This document shows, piece by piece, positions 1-8,035 of a DNA stretch of 32,145 nucleotides. This DNA comes from an uncultured Rhizobiaceae group bacterium (GTDB taxonomy: Bacteria; Pseudomonadota; Alphaproteobacteria; Rhizobiales; Rhizobiaceae). The notes below the pieces were generated by a model that was given only the letters and a program-made list of their open reading frames with translations, searched no databases and had not been told where the DNA came from. Where the stretch lies: NCBI GenBank assembly GCA_937944075.1, contig CALDZZ010000025.1, positions 1-32,145 on the forward strand. Direction: 5' to 3'. A program made the position numbers and the translations under genes. Numbering within the stretch: position 1 is the first letter of the stretch; every line of letters starts with the position of its first letter.

Positions 1-349
1 AACGGCGCCAGATATGGACTTGTTCATCGCCCCATTTCTTGCGCGCGTCATCCTTGTTGAGGCCAGCCAGATCGCCGTAGTTGCGTTCGTTCAAGGCCTG
101 GTCGTGGATGGTTTCAAGGTCTGATTGTCCAACGCCATCCAGGATATGTTGACAGGTTTTTTCTGCACGTTGCAACACGCTTGTGTAGGCGATGTCGAAT
201 TTCATGCCGCGCTCGCCCAGCAATTTGCCAGCCGCTTTTGCTTCCTGATGGCCAAGCTCTGTCAGGTCAGGATCACGCCAGCCTGTGAAGAGGTTTTTCT
301 TGTTCCATTCACTTTGTCCGTGGCGGACAAGAACGAGTGTGCGTTCCAT
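1..349 (-). CDS. gpmA: 2,3-bisphosphoglycerate-dependent phosphoglycerate mutase, N-terminal part (runs off the window)
   Basis: Glycolysis/gluconeogenesis enzyme that interconverts 3- and 2-phosphoglycerate in the cytoplasm. Reading the minus strand from the ATG at 349 gives 116 codons before the window edge. The start [16 protein letters not shown] carries the RHG motif whose His (residue 10) is phosphorylated in this family; it is followed by NLFTGW, the [10 protein letters not shown] motif with the catalytic Glu, and [11 protein letters not shown] at the edge. About half of the usual roughly 210-residue protein is visible. It lies 23 bases downstream of dapB on the same strand, an adjacency typical of Rhizobiales. 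No terminator separates them, so co-transcription is likely. Family call is firm; only the C-terminal half is missing. Confidence 0.95.
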   Translation of the reverse strand, partial: MERTLVLVRHGQSEWNKKNLFTGWRDPDLTELGHQEAKAAGKLLGERGMKFDIAYTSVLQRAEKTCQHILDGVGQSDLETIHDQALNERNYGDLAGLNKDDARKKWGDEQVHIWRR

Positions 350-372
350 GGGTTATTCTCCAGTTTTTATGT

Positions 373-1182
373 TCAAAGTCCAAGCACATCGCGCATGGAA
401 TAAAGTCCTGCCGGTTTGCCATGTCCCCAAAGGGCTGCTTTAACCGCTCCAGTTGCAAACAGCGATCTGTCTTGTGCAGAATGTGAAAGTTCGATGCGTT
501 CGCCAGCACCTGCCAGGATGACCGAATGATCACCGATCACAGAGCCGCCCCTCAAGGTTGCAAAGCCGATTGTTCCTTCTTCGCGTGCACCTGTGATGCC
601 ATCGCGTGAGCGCACTGAATTTGATGCCAAATCGATTTCTCGTCCCCTGGCGGCTGCTTCGCCCAATAAAAGCGCTGTACCGGATGGGGCGTCTACCTTG
701 TGCTTGTGGTGCATTTCGAGCACTTCAAGGTCAAAGTCTGAAGCTGCAAGAGCTGCAGCTGCCTTTTCAACCAGAACTGCCAGAAGATTGATACCAAGGC
801 TCATGTTACCCGACTTGATGATGGTTGCGGATTTGGCCGAAGCAGCTATTTCTTCATCTTCATCTGCGGTGCATCCGGTTGTCCCGATCACCTGAATGCA
901 ATTGTGCGTGCCAACCTTTCTTGAAAGGTCTACGGAGACTTGAGGGGCTGTAAAGTCTATTACGCCATCGCAAGCATCCAGTCCGCTGTCCAGATCAGAA
1001 GAGATTGGTATTCCGTTTTCACCAATGCCTGAAAGCGTTCCTGAATCCTCTCCCAGCATGGGTGCATTTTCGCGGTCTATGGCGGCGACCAGCCTTGCAC
1101 CTTCCATTTCGTTGATGGCACGAATGAGTGCGCCACCCATACGGCCGCCTGCGCCCATGACTGTCAGCTTCATGTCACTCAT
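373..1182 (-). CDS. dapB: 4-hydroxy-tetrahydrodipicolinate reductase
   Basis: Catalyses the NAD(P)H-dependent reduction step of lysine/meso-diaminopimelate synthesis in the cytoplasm. The protein is 269 residues, normal for DapB. The N-terminal nucleotide-binding loop reads [12 protein letters not shown] (about residues 8-19); the region around residues 155-170 holds [15 protein letters not shown], the substrate-binding and catalytic HH/K motif of the family. The C-terminus keeps the [12 protein letters not shown] segment. ATG at 1182 overlaps the TGA of the upstream ABC exporter as ATGA, suggesting translational coupling; AAGGG lies about nine bases upstream. A second in-frame ATG three codons later (MKLTVMG) is an alternative start. 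Confidence 0.97.
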   Translation of the reverse strand: MSDMKLTVMGAGGRMGGALIRAINEMEGARLVAAIDRENAPMLGEDSGTLSGIGENGIPISSDLDSGLDACDGVIDFTAPQVSVDLSRKVGTHNCIQVIGTTGCTADEDEEIAASAKSATIIKSGNMSLGINLLAVLVEKAAAALAASDFDLEVLEMHHKHKVDAPSGTALLLGEAAARGREIDLASNSVRSRDGITGAREEGTIGFATLRGGSVIGDHSVILAGAGERIELSHSAQDRSLFATGAVKAALWGHGKPAGLYSMRDVLGL

Positions 1183-3014
1183 GAGGTTTTCCCTTTTGCA
1201 AAGCGTTTCACTGTTTCCTTTTTACGGGCTACAGATTTCTTTTCAAGCTTATCATTGCCGATGCCATGCAATCTTGCGTAGGTGCCGGACGATTTGCGGA
1301 TCAGGCTGTTGTGGGTTCCTTCCTGTGTCACCCTGCCGGCTTCGATTACGTAAATCTTGTCTGCATTCCTGATGGTTGACAGGCGATGGGCGATGACGAT
1401 GGTGGTGCGTCCCTTGACCAATTTGTCGAGTGCCTGTTGAACGAGCAGTTCGGATTCATTGTCGAGCGCAGAGGTTGCTTCATCAAGGAGCAGAATTGGC
1501 GCATCGCGAAGAAAGGCCCGGGCGATGGATATGCGCTGGCGCTGGCCGCCAGACAAATTACCGCCCAGTTCGCCGACGGGCGTATCATATCCTTGTGGCT
1601 GTTCCAGTATGAATTGATGAGCCTGTGCCAGTTTGGCTGCTTCATGAATTTCCTCATCCGTGGCGTCAGGCCTGCCATAGCGAATGTTTTCCAGTATGGA
1701 TCCTTCAAACATGATCGCGGTTTGCGATACATAGGCCATGTTGGAGCGTAGCGATTTGGCTGTTTTCAGCGCAATGTTCTGTCCATCTATCCGGATTTCA
1801 CCGCCCTGCAAATCAAAGAAGCGCTGAATGAGCAAAATCAGTGTGGACTTGCCGCCACCTGATGGGCCAACCAGTGCGGTTGTTTTGCCAGCCTTGGCTG
1901 TGATGGAAACGTCATCCAGCACGATATCTCCTTCAGCATAGGCGAAGCGAATGTTTTTGAATTCAATTTCTGCATTGGAAATGCTGATTTCAGTTGCATC
2001 GGGCTTGTCTGTTTGGCGCGGCGGTGTGTCAAGGATTTCATAAAGCATGCGGGCGTTTACCAGGGAACGCTCAAAGGCCACACGGAAACTTGCCAGCTTT
2101 CGAGCTGGCTCGTAGGCCAGCATGGCTGCTGTCAGAAAAGAAAACATGCCACCCGCGTCATGGCCAAGCTCTGCTACGCGGTACCCGCCATAGGCAACCA
2201 CACCGGCAATTGCAAAGCCTGCCAGAATTTCCGTGGGCGGTTTGGTTTTGGCATTCAGTTTGACAATCCGGTTGGAGCGAATTTCGGCCTGTTCGGTGAG
2301 GTGAAGCATTTTTTGCTCCATCTGCTCTTCCATGGTGAAGGCCTTGACGATTTCCATGCCTTGTGAATTTTCTATCAGCGAAGAGGTGACCCGAGCATTC
2401 AGGTCAACTTCCTGCTTTGCCACTTTTCTGATGCGCTTTACATAGCGTGACATGATAAAGATGATGACCGGCATTACCGTCAAGGAAATGACCGTCATGT
2501 GCCAGTCCTGAACCAGCATAACGATGATGAGCGCAACGAGTGTGAATAGATCGCGGGCAAAGACGATGACGATGTCATTCATCATGGTGCGCATGGCCAG
2601 AATGTTCTGGTTTATCTGACCCACGATATAGGCAGAACGGTTGGACTTGTGAAACTGCACCCCAAGGGCTAGCAGGTGGTCAAAAACCCGGCGCTGGTAA
2701 CGGGCAACAATGTTATTGCCAATTCTGCCCAGAATATTCATGTAGCCGTAGGTTGCCAGTCCGCGAATAGTGAATACGGCAAAGATTGCAAGCGCAATGT
2801 AAAAGGCTGCGTCCATGTCCTGATTGACAAAAACATCATTGGTAATGTTTTTGACGATGTAGGCAACAAAGGCCGTACTGGCTGCCACGGCTCCCAGAAA
2901 CAAGAACGCAATGATGTATTGCTTGTAATAGAGCGTCCAGTTCTCGGAGAGAACACGCTTTACAATAGCATTGTTTTCCTCGGAGGAGAGCGGGTTTTTA
3001 GGTGTTGTCGCCAA
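1179..3014 (-). CDS. MsbA-like ABC exporter (fused membrane and ATPase domains)
   Basis: Half-size ABC exporter of 611 residues, expected to act as a homodimer in the inner membrane, probably moving a lipid or drug-like substrate; the substrate cannot be read from sequence. Residues about 30-330 are the membrane domain, with hydrophobic stretches near 32-55, 78-98, 150-195 and 265-295. The ATPase domain follows with Walker [10 protein letters not shown], signature [14 protein letters not shown], Walker [13 protein letters not shown] and the H-loop IAHRLSTI. The C-terminus is a Lys-rich tail. The start is a TTG without a convincing Shine-Dalgarno and no upstream ATG in frame, so the true N-terminus is uncertain. 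It overlaps dapB by four bases. Confidence 0.92.
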   Translation of the reverse strand: MATTPKNPLSSEENNAIVKRVLSENWTLYYKQYIIAFLFLGAVAASTAFVAYIVKNITNDVFVNQDMDAAFYIALAIFAVFTIRGLATYGYMNILGRIGNNIVARYQRRVFDHLLALGVQFHKSNRSAYIVGQINQNILAMRTMMNDIVIVFARDLFTLVALIIVMLVQDWHMTVISLTVMPVIIFIMSRYVKRIRKVAKQEVDLNARVTSSLIENSQGMEIVKAFTMEEQMEQKMLHLTEQAEIRSNRIVKLNAKTKPPTEILAGFAIAGVVAYGGYRVAELGHDAGGMFSFLTAAMLAYEPARKLASFRVAFERSLVNARMLYEILDTPPRQTDKPDATEISISNAEIEFKNIRFAYAEGDIVLDDVSITAKAGKTTALVGPSGGGKSTLILLIQRFFDLQGGEIRIDGQNIALKTAKSLRSNMAYVSQTAIMFEGSILENIRYGRPDATDEEIHEAAKLAQAHQFILEQPQGYDTPVGELGGNLSGGQRQRISIARAFLRDAPILLLDEATSALDNESELLVQQALDKLVKGRTTIVIAHRLSTIRNADKIYVIEAGRVTQEGTHNSLIRKSSGTYARLHGIGNDKLEKKSVARKKETVKRFAKGKTS

Positions 3015-3087
3015 GAGAATTTCAACCAGAGCGTTGTTTAAAATGTATCCGCGCTTTCTTACAGTGCGAAATGGGGTTTTGCAAAGT

Positions 3088-3558
3088 TTATAAGGCTTTT
3101 ATTTGATCCCCGATTTGAATCGTGCCAGGCTGAATGATTTTTGCCGTGATGCCGCCATGCCCCCGAACAGCACTGTAGCCACCTTCGCCAAAGGTTTCTT
3201 CCATTCTAGAGCATGGCGCACAAAGGCCTGTCCCTTCAAGAATGGTGTCTCCTATTCTGAGTTGACGGCTTCGCAATCCCAAAAGGTTTATTCCGCTGAC
3301 AACAATATTTCTGCGCAAATCAAGGGGGGAGACGCAATCAATACCCAAGAACGCAGCAATCACCGAAAGATGCTCATACTGGATGAGTGTGACTGCGCGT
3401 TTGCCGCCAGAGGCATAGTGATCACCCTCGAGGCCTTGTGGTGTTACCTTGACCTGATCAAGTGCAATGAGTTGTTTTCTGCGCTCCGGGCGAATACCAA
3501 TCCATTGCACCATGCCGGCTTTTGCATTTCTGGCGGTCAGTGCAGCGATGGTTTCCAT
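3088..3558 (-). CDS. MOSC domain-containing protein
   Basis: Single-domain MOSC protein of about 156 residues. MOSC domains, shared with molybdenum cofactor sulfurases, bind the cofactor or transfer sulfur. Visible hallmarks are GLEGDHYASGGKRAVTLI (with the family's GD-H-G pattern) and, near the C-terminus, the conserved cysteine segment GLCAPCSRMEE followed by AVRGHGGITAKI. The best start is the ATG at 3558 (METIAALTARN), preceded by TAGG seven bases upstream; a TTG at 3573 would add five residues but has no ribosome binding site. It follows slyX with the two reading frames overlapping or abutting, so they form one transcript. Substrate unknown. Confidence 0.88.
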   Translation of the reverse strand: METIAALTARNAKAGMVQWIGIRPERRKQLIALDQVKVTPQGLEGDHYASGGKRAVTLIQYEHLSVIAAFLGIDCVSPLDLRRNIVVSGINLLGLRSRQLRIGDTILEGTGLCAPCSRMEETFGEGGYSAVRGHGGITAKIIQPGTIQIGDQIKAL

Positions 3559-3566
3559 GTTGTGGC

Positions 3567-3776
3567 CTACCAATGGGGTGGTTTTTCATTGGGAACCGGT
3601 GCATCTACCGTATCTTCCAGCATGGCAAAGCGACTTTCCAGCATCACGACCTTGCGCTCAAGGCTTTCGATGCGTGACTTCGTATGAATAAGCTCGGCAG
3701 AAAGTTCCTCATTGGCCATTGTCATGTGGGCCATGGTTTCTTCCAGTTTCATGATTGTATTATTTGTATCAGCCAA
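3567..3776 (-). CDS. slyX: SlyX family coiled-coil protein
   Basis: A 69-residue protein, almost entirely predicted coiled coil with regular heptads (ELIHTKSRIESLERKVVML), ending in the proline-rich tail PVPNEKPPHW. The closing PPHW-type tail and length are typical of SlyX. The biochemical role is not established. The start is TTG at 3776, supported by AAGG eight bases upstream; the internal ATG at 3752 has no binding site. It is the first gene of a run continuing into the MOSC gene. A short inverted repeat sits just upstream and touches the ribosome binding site. Confidence 0.85.
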   Translation of the reverse strand: MADTNNTIMKLEETMAHMTMANEELSAELIHTKSRIESLERKVVMLESRFAMLEDTVDAPVPNEKPPHW

Positions 3777-3787
3777 AAGCGTGTACC

Positions 3788-3804
3788 TTAAACGTTCTGT
3801 TTAA
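3788..3804. promoter_or_regulatory. Perfect inverted repeat TTAAAC-N5-GTTTAA in the slyX/SCO-operon divergent region
   Basis: Two perfect six-base arms separated by GTTCT, 12 bases upstream of the slyX TTG start and about 100 bases upstream of the plus-strand cysteine-protein operon. On the slyX transcript the right arm runs directly into the AAGG binding site, so it could act as an operator or as a small hairpin affecting slyX translation. The spacing between TTAA halves is nine bases, so it does not match the CtrA box. No binding protein can be named. Confidence 0.35.
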
Positions 3805-3906
3805 ATAAATGTGAACCAATTTTACCTCTTAAAGGTTGATTTAATCGGCAATGTCAATCTAGGCTCTAACCAACACACATTTGTATATCAGAAATAGGAG
3901 CCCCCC

Positions 3907-4392
3907 ATGAAGATCCGTTCGAAGTTATTATGTATATTTTCAGGGGTAGCTTTATCAACGCTATCAGGCGCAGGGATGGTAATGGCTGCGACCGAGGCAA
4001 AGCCGGTGGAGATCAAAGGTGAAATCATTGATACCTGGTGTTATCTTTCCGGTGTCATGGGTGGCGAGGATGCGGTAGTTGGTTCTGCTCATCACACTTG
4101 CGCCCTGTGGTGTGCTGCCGGGGGCATTCCTGTGGGTGTGCTGGATGAAGACGGCCAGATTTATATGGTACTCAAGCTGAAGGGCGAGGATGCCATCGCC
4201 AAGACTGACAATATCATGGAAATCCAGTCAGATCAGATTACAGCCAAGGGAATGCATTATGTCCGTGACGGGGTGAATTATCTGGTTGTGGAAGATGTGA
4301 TTGCCAATGAAGGCATTACAAACCTAAATCATGAAGATTATGGCTCGGTTCCGCCGAATTCTTTCCCGAAAAACTATCTTGGCAATCAATAA
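3907..4392 (+). CDS. Exported cysteine-containing protein, first gene of SCO operon (unrecognised family)
   Basis: A 161-residue protein with a clear Sec signal peptide (hydrophobic core about residues 7-24, probable cleavage after GMVMA near 28), so it is periplasmic. The mature part contains IIDTWCYLSGVMGG, then HHTCALWCAAGG, giving one isolated Cys plus a C-x3-C pair with nearby His residues, followed by a beta-rich segment beginning IPVGVLDEDGQIYMV. I recognise this as a widespread but unnamed type of small secreted protein. C-x3-C is also the copper motif of the SCO protein encoded two genes downstream, so a role in copper handling or thiol redox is inferred. ATG at 3907 has AGGAG seven bases upstream. 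Its layout resembles that of the next gene. Confidence 0.85.
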   Translation: MKIRSKLLCIFSGVALSTLSGAGMVMAATEAKPVEIKGEIIDTWCYLSGVMGGEDAVVGSAHHTCALWCAAGGIPVGVLDEDGQIYMVLKLKGEDAIAKTDNIMEIQSDQITAKGMHYVRDGVNYLVVEDVIANEGITNLNHEDYGSVPPNSFPKNYLGNQ

Positions 4393-4404
4393 GGAGATTT
4401 TACC

Positions 4405-4998
4405 ATGCAATCCATACTTAAAGGTCTAACCCTTGGTACTTCTCTTCTTTCAGCTCTGGCTTTGTCGAGCGTAACTGCTTTTGCTGCTGATTTTTCCAAA
4501 GGTAGCAAGGCAAAGGATTTCGGGCTGAATGAAGCAGTGCAATCCACTTTTTCTGCCAAGGTCGTTGACCTGCTGTGTGAAGTTGCCGGAAATTGCGCAG
4601 ACAATTGTGGTGACGGAAACAGGCAATTGGGTCTGTTGCGAGATGCGGATAACAAGTTGATTGCCGTTTTGAAGAACGGTCAGTTTTCCTTTAATGGTGC
4701 AGCTGAGGATTTGCTTCCCTATTGCAACAAGAAAGTGGATGTGGACGGCATCATGGTTGGTGATGCAGAAGAACATAATACACAATTTTACATGGTTCAG
4801 TTTATCCGCGAGGAAGGTGCTTCTGAGTGGAGCAAGACAAATCGCTGGACCAAGGCATGGGCCGCCAGAAACAAGGATGCAAAGGGCAAGGGCCCATGGT
4901 TCCGGCGTGACCCAAGAGTTCTGAAACAGATTGAGGCGAGTGGTTACTTTGGTGTGGGCAAGGAAGCTGACATCAAATATGCGAAAGAGAATCAGTAA
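4405..4998 (+). CDS. Exported cysteine-containing protein, second gene of SCO operon (unrecognised family)
   Basis: A 197-residue protein with a Sec signal peptide (residues about 1-27, cleavage after SSVTAFA). The mature part begins with KVVDLLCEVAGNCADNCGDG: an isolated Cys, another Cys and a C-x3-C pair, then QLGLLRDADNKLIAVL and a later Cys in LLPYCNKKVDVDG. The order (V/I-V/I-D-x-x-C, then C-x3-C-x-x-G, then G-L-L-x-D-x-D) parallels the preceding gene, suggesting the two are distant paralogues. AAGGAGA lies eight bases before the ATG, and the spacing to the upstream gene is only 12 bases. The stop overlaps the SCO start by one base (TAATG). The C-terminal third (RFRRDPRV-like basic stretch) is absent from the first protein. 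Confidence 0.83.
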   Translation: MQSILKGLTLGTSLLSALALSSVTAFAADFSKGSKAKDFGLNEAVQSTFSAKVVDLLCEVAGNCADNCGDGNRQLGLLRDADNKLIAVLKNGQFSFNGAAEDLLPYCNKKVDVDGIMVGDAEEHNTQFYMVQFIREEGASEWSKTNRWTKAWAARNKDAKGKGPWFRRDPRVLKQIEASGYFGVGKEADIKYAKENQ

Positions 4999-5645
4999 TG
5001 TGGTACCAAGTTTCCCGCTTCGGGCTTTCACTCATGGCTGCAACTGTCATGACAGTTTCCGCACTTGCTCATGATGGTGTAGTTCATGACAATTTAAGTG
5101 ACGCGCTAAAACATCAGGAGGAAACCTCTCCAAACACACTTGGCTTTCCTGAAGTCAAGGGAGGGGACTTTGAGCTTGTTGATCACGATGGAAACATCCG
5201 AACATCAAAAGACCCTGCCGGCCGATACCAGATGATTTTCTTCGGTTATGCAAACTGCAAGGCGATATGTTCGGTAGCGCTTCCCAGAATGGCCGCAGCA
5301 ATTGATATGCTCAAGAAGCAGGATATCGAGGTAACACCCCTTCTCATTACGGTTGATCCCGAGCGCGATACGGTTGACAACATGAAAGAAGCACTTGTGC
5401 ATCACCACAAGGACATGGTGGGACTTACCGGTTCCCAGGCTCAACTGGAAGTTGCCTACAAGGCCTTCAATGTTGAAAAGTCTCTTGTTTACGAACATCC
5501 TGAAGAAGGGCCTATCTATGCGCATGGCTCATTCATTTATCTTGTTGATGGTCAGGGTGGCTTCAAAACGCTTTTACCGCCAATTTTAAGCCCGGAGCGA
5601 ATGGCAGAAGTTGCCAAAGGCTATATTGCAGGTGAAAAATCCTGA
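4998..5645 (+). CDS. SCO1/SenC family copper chaperone-like protein
   Basis: Thioredoxin-fold periplasmic protein of 215 residues; SCO proteins deliver copper to the CuA site of cytochrome c oxidase or act as thiol reductants. The N-terminus is a signal peptide ending near VSALA-H. The copper motif is GYANCKAICSVALP (C-x3-C at about residues 91-95), followed by ITVDPERDT, and the third ligand His is in IYAHGSFIYLVDG near residue 175. All three copper ligands are present. It is translationally coupled to the preceding cysteine protein by TAATG. No oxidase genes are in view, so the client is unknown; the two upstream cysteine proteins are the obvious candidate partners. Confidence 0.93.
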   Translation: MWYQVSRFGLSLMAATVMTVSALAHDGVVHDNLSDALKHQEETSPNTLGFPEVKGGDFELVDHDGNIRTSKDPAGRYQMIFFGYANCKAICSVALPRMAAAIDMLKKQDIEVTPLLITVDPERDTVDNMKEALVHHHKDMVGLTGSQAQLEVAYKAFNVEKSLVYEHPEEGPIYAHGSFIYLVDGQGGFKTLLPPILSPERMAEVAKGYIAGEKS

Positions 5646-5701
5646 TTTTTTGAAGGTATTTTCCTTTTTCACCAATAGTTTACAACGCATGAACTCATAA
5701 T

Positions 5702-5716
5702 TAACTTCATGTTAAT
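5702..5716 (+). promoter_or_regulatory. CtrA-type box TTAA-N7-TTAA
   Basis: TTAA CTTCATG TTAA matches the full CtrA consensus spacing and lies within a perfect inverted repeat (ATTAAC...GTTAAT, 5701-5717). It is about 55 bases upstream of the ATG at 5771. CtrA is the cell-cycle response regulator of alphaproteobacteria. AT-rich sequence gives chance matches, so function is inferred from position only. Confidence 0.45.
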
Positions 5717-5770
5717 CATACACACGGCATTATGGCTGAAGTTACCTAACGGAACAGTGAGTCGTGAATT

Positions 5771-6133
5771 ATGCAAGCAGAAAAAAAATTACAAGATACC
5801 AATTTTGAAGAGACGCCTGCCCTGTCACAAGCGGAAGTCATGCAACGGATCATGTCAAATCCCGCTGATGCTGTTGAAATCGGGAGTAAGCTTCCGGCAA
5901 TTCAAAGAGCACGTATTGCGCAATTTTGCTATGGGCGTGTACACATGCGTGAGTTGGGGCTGAGACTTGCAAGCACTTGTGACTTGATGACCTTGAAAGC
6001 TGCCTTTGGTCGGGGTGGGGAAGTTGTTTTCAAGCAATCCAGAGACGTGGATGATACCTTGAGCAAGTTACGCACAACAGCAGGAAGTCAGTCACCAAGA
6101 CCAATTACGCTCAAGGGCAGCATTACCGGCTAA
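5771..6133 (+). CDS. Conserved-looking hypothetical protein (120 residues)
   Basis: I do not recognise the family. The protein has no signal peptide or membrane segment. It contains an amphipathic helical middle (EVMQRIMSNPADAVEIGSKL), then an ARIAQFCYGRVHMRELGLRLASTC segment rich in Arg and with two Cys, and a Ser/Thr-rich tail ending ITLKGSITG. Composition is that of a soluble, mostly helical protein. The ATG at 5771 has only a weak binding site. It stands alone between the SCO operon and a convergent operon, with a CtrA-type box in its upstream region, suggesting cell-cycle-linked expression. The reading frame shows ordinary codon use and no competing frame, so it is probably real. Confidence 0.7.
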   Translation: MQAEKKLQDTNFEETPALSQAEVMQRIMSNPADAVEIGSKLPAIQRARIAQFCYGRVHMRELGLRLASTCDLMTLKAAFGRGGEVVFKQSRDVDDTLSKLRTTAGSQSPRPITLKGSITG

Positions 6134-6175
6134 TTGCCCAAGTCTGTTTTATAACGTCTTTATCTAAAATCGAGA

Positions 6176-6193
6176 TACCCGCTCAGGCGGGTA
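6176..6193 (-). terminator. Hairpin overlapping the methyltransferase stop codon, candidate terminator
   Basis: A perfect seven-base stem TACCCGC / GCGGGTA with a four-base loop spans the stop codon of the minus-strand methyltransferase gene. On that strand it is followed by TCTCGATTTTAGA, only modestly T-rich, so termination may be weak; it may serve the convergent transcripts on both sides or stabilise a 3' end. Confidence 0.4.
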
Positions 6194-6977
6194 CCGCAAA
6201 AAAGTCCTTGTGACCCACAAACAGGCTGGCATCAGAATTCTCTACCAGGCTTATTCTGTTTTGCAGCCAGTGCTGAAATTTCTTCTTCTGGTCAGGCTCT
6301 ATTTGTATGGCAGCTTCATACCAACCCTCAAGCAACATGATTTGAAAGCGCTTGTGTTTGCTGTTTCCGATCCAGTCTGATTCCTGTGCGCTTACCTGGT
6401 AGCCTGCTTCCCTGAACAGGTTAATCGCATGATCTGCTGCCTGTGGGCCCAATGCCGGGCCAAATCCCTTGTCTGTTTTCTGGTGTGCATTGAAAGCCTC
6501 AAGGACGTCATTGTCATCCTCAAGTCTGGGTTCACATTCAGCTCTGCCGTCATAGGTAAGTGCTGCATAAAACGGAATTTTTCGCTTGGTAACTTCCTTT
6601 ACCATATTTTCCAGCCAGCTTTCAGAAACCAGATCAAGAAATGCTGATGTTGTAATCAGGTCTGGTGAGTGAGAAAATAGTGGGTTCAGGTTGTCAGACA
6701 AATCAGCCAGCGAAAAATCCACACGGTCACCCAGTGCTTCATGTTTGGCAACATCGAGCAGTGCATCGTCGTTGTCGACCAAATGCCATATTATGGTCTG
6801 ATGCAGGATTGGTTTTAGCGCGCGGAGGGTTGAACCCGTTCCGCTGCCGATATCAGTGATGTTTAACTGGTTGTCACGGGCAAACCAGCCACTCACACCT
6901 GCAAGAGTAACGTCACTTCTTGCACTGTGATCCACAGGTTCTCTCAAGGCCAACCATTCTGCTGAAAATCCGCTCAT
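6183..6977 (-). CDS. Class I SAM-dependent methyltransferase
   Basis: A 264-residue soluble protein with the Rossmann-type SAM-binding loop ITDIGSGTGSTLRAL (about residues 38-52), an acidic residue after the second strand in HLVDNDDALLD, and ADLSDNL / ITTSAFLDLVS as motifs II and III. It has the conserved RFQIMLLEGWYEAAIQ C-terminal element. The acceptor substrate cannot be read. It is the last gene of a four-gene operon; its ATG overlaps the stop of the glycosyltransferase gene by four bases (ATGA), so it is translationally coupled and probably modifies the product of the same pathway. The stop codon lies in a GC-rich hairpin. Confidence 0.88.
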   Translation of the reverse strand: MSGFSAEWLALREPVDHSARSDVTLAGVSGWFARDNQLNITDIGSGTGSTLRALKPILHQTIIWHLVDNDDALLDVAKHEALGDRVDFSLADLSDNLNPLFSHSPDLITTSAFLDLVSESWLENMVKEVTKRKIPFYAALTYDGRAECEPRLEDDNDVLEAFNAHQKTDKGFGPALGPQAADHAINLFREAGYQVSAQESDWIGNSKHKRFQIMLLEGWYEAAIQIEPDQKKKFQHWLQNRISLVENSDASLFVGHKDFFAVPA

Positions 6978-8032
6978 GCCAGTTCCTTCAATCGTTTGGC
7001 AAACTGTTGTGCTGCCGTTTGCCAGGTCGGGAATTCCGGTTCGGCCCTGATGGTATTTTTCTTGTACTCCAGCCGCAGACTTTTGTCTGTAATCAGTTTT
7101 TCAAGCGCCTGTTTCAATTGTCTGGTATTTTCAGGCTCTATCAGTATCCCACATGATGGCGGAACCGTTTTGGCAATCGCACCTCCGGTTGTTCCGATCA
7201 CTGGCAGTCCTCTCACGATGGCTTCTGCATAGACCATGCCATATCCCTCATATTGTGAAGGTAGAACAAAAATATCAGAGTTTGCATAGGCCTCTTCGAT
7301 TGTCTTGTCCTCGACTGCACCATGAAAGGCAACCTTGTCTGTCAGGCTGTTCATTTCAATAAATTCCTTGAGGTTCAAGAAAAGTGCCTCATCAAATTGG
7401 GTGCTACCATAGCAATTCAGTACCCAGTCAAGGTTGCGTAATTCGGCCAGAGCTTCGAGAAGGGTTCGATGGGATTTTCTTGGAATAACGGAAGCAACGC
7501 ATATGAGTTTTACGGTATTGCTGTCGCTATCAGTCGTGTTGGTAGCACGGTTGGCCGGTCTGTCAACGCCTGGCAATACGGCATGAATTCTTTCGGGGGC
7601 AAACTTAAAGTTATCCTTCACGCTTTGGGACGTGGTCTCACTGGTTGTAATGACCGCTTTAACCCAGGCTAATCCCGATTTTTCACTTTCCTTCAGTTCC
7701 TTGGCTACTTGTTCAGACAATCCGTTTTCAAGGCAAAGCGGATGGTGCAGCAATGAGACGACAGGCATTTTGTCCGCAAGTTTTTTTAAAAATTCAGGCG
7801 ATGCCCCGCCCAGAAGGCCATCAACCACGGCAATTTCTGCGGGCGGAAAGTGTTCAATCGCCTTGAGTGCGCTTGCCTTTTCTTCATCCGTCGGAAAGGG
7901 GTAATTGCCTTCCATGCTGATCAAATCGACTTGTTGTCCGGATTTTCGCCACTCGAGGATGATGTGCCGATCATAGCGATACCCACCAGTTGGCAGGTCA
8001 ATGTCACCTGGAATGACGAATAATATTCGCAT
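6974..8032 (-). CDS. Glycosyltransferase family 4 protein
   Basis: A 352-residue GT-B fold retaining glycosyltransferase that would use a nucleotide sugar as donor. The C-terminal half has the GT4 donor-site signature SQYEGYGMVYAEAIVRGLPV, with the E-x7-E pair, followed by GTTGGAIAKTVP. The N-terminal half starts RILFVIPGDIDLPTGGYRYD with the usual Gly-rich acceptor loop. No membrane segments are visible. The ATG at 8032 is three bases from the stop of the upstream PTPS-like gene. In this operon context the acceptor may be the product of the PTPS-like and dehydrogenase proteins rather than an exopolysaccharide; that is inference. GT4 enzymes that glycosylate pterins exist in cyanobacteria. 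Confidence 0.9.
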   Translation of the reverse strand: MRILFVIPGDIDLPTGGYRYDRHIILEWRKSGQQVDLISMEGNYPFPTDEEKASALKAIEHFPPAEIAVVDGLLGGASPEFLKKLADKMPVVSLLHHPLCLENGLSEQVAKELKESEKSGLAWVKAVITTSETTSQSVKDNFKFAPERIHAVLPGVDRPANRATNTTDSDSNTVKLICVASVIPRKSHRTLLEALAELRNLDWVLNCYGSTQFDEALFLNLKEFIEMNSLTDKVAFHGAVEDKTIEEAYANSDIFVLPSQYEGYGMVYAEAIVRGLPVIGTTGGAIAKTVPPSCGILIEPENTRQLKQALEKLITDKSLRLEYKKNTIRAEPEFPTWQTAAQQFAKRLKELA

Positions 8033-8035
8033 TAA

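Noticed and set aside
3103-3687. 194-residue plus-strand frame
   Set aside because: Antisense to the MOSC and slyX genes, which have clear family motifs; the frame lacks any domain or binding site.
4450-5031. 193-residue minus-strand frame over the second cysteine protein
   Set aside because: The plus-strand gene has a signal peptide, strong ribosome binding site and operon coupling; the minus frame has no recognisable features.
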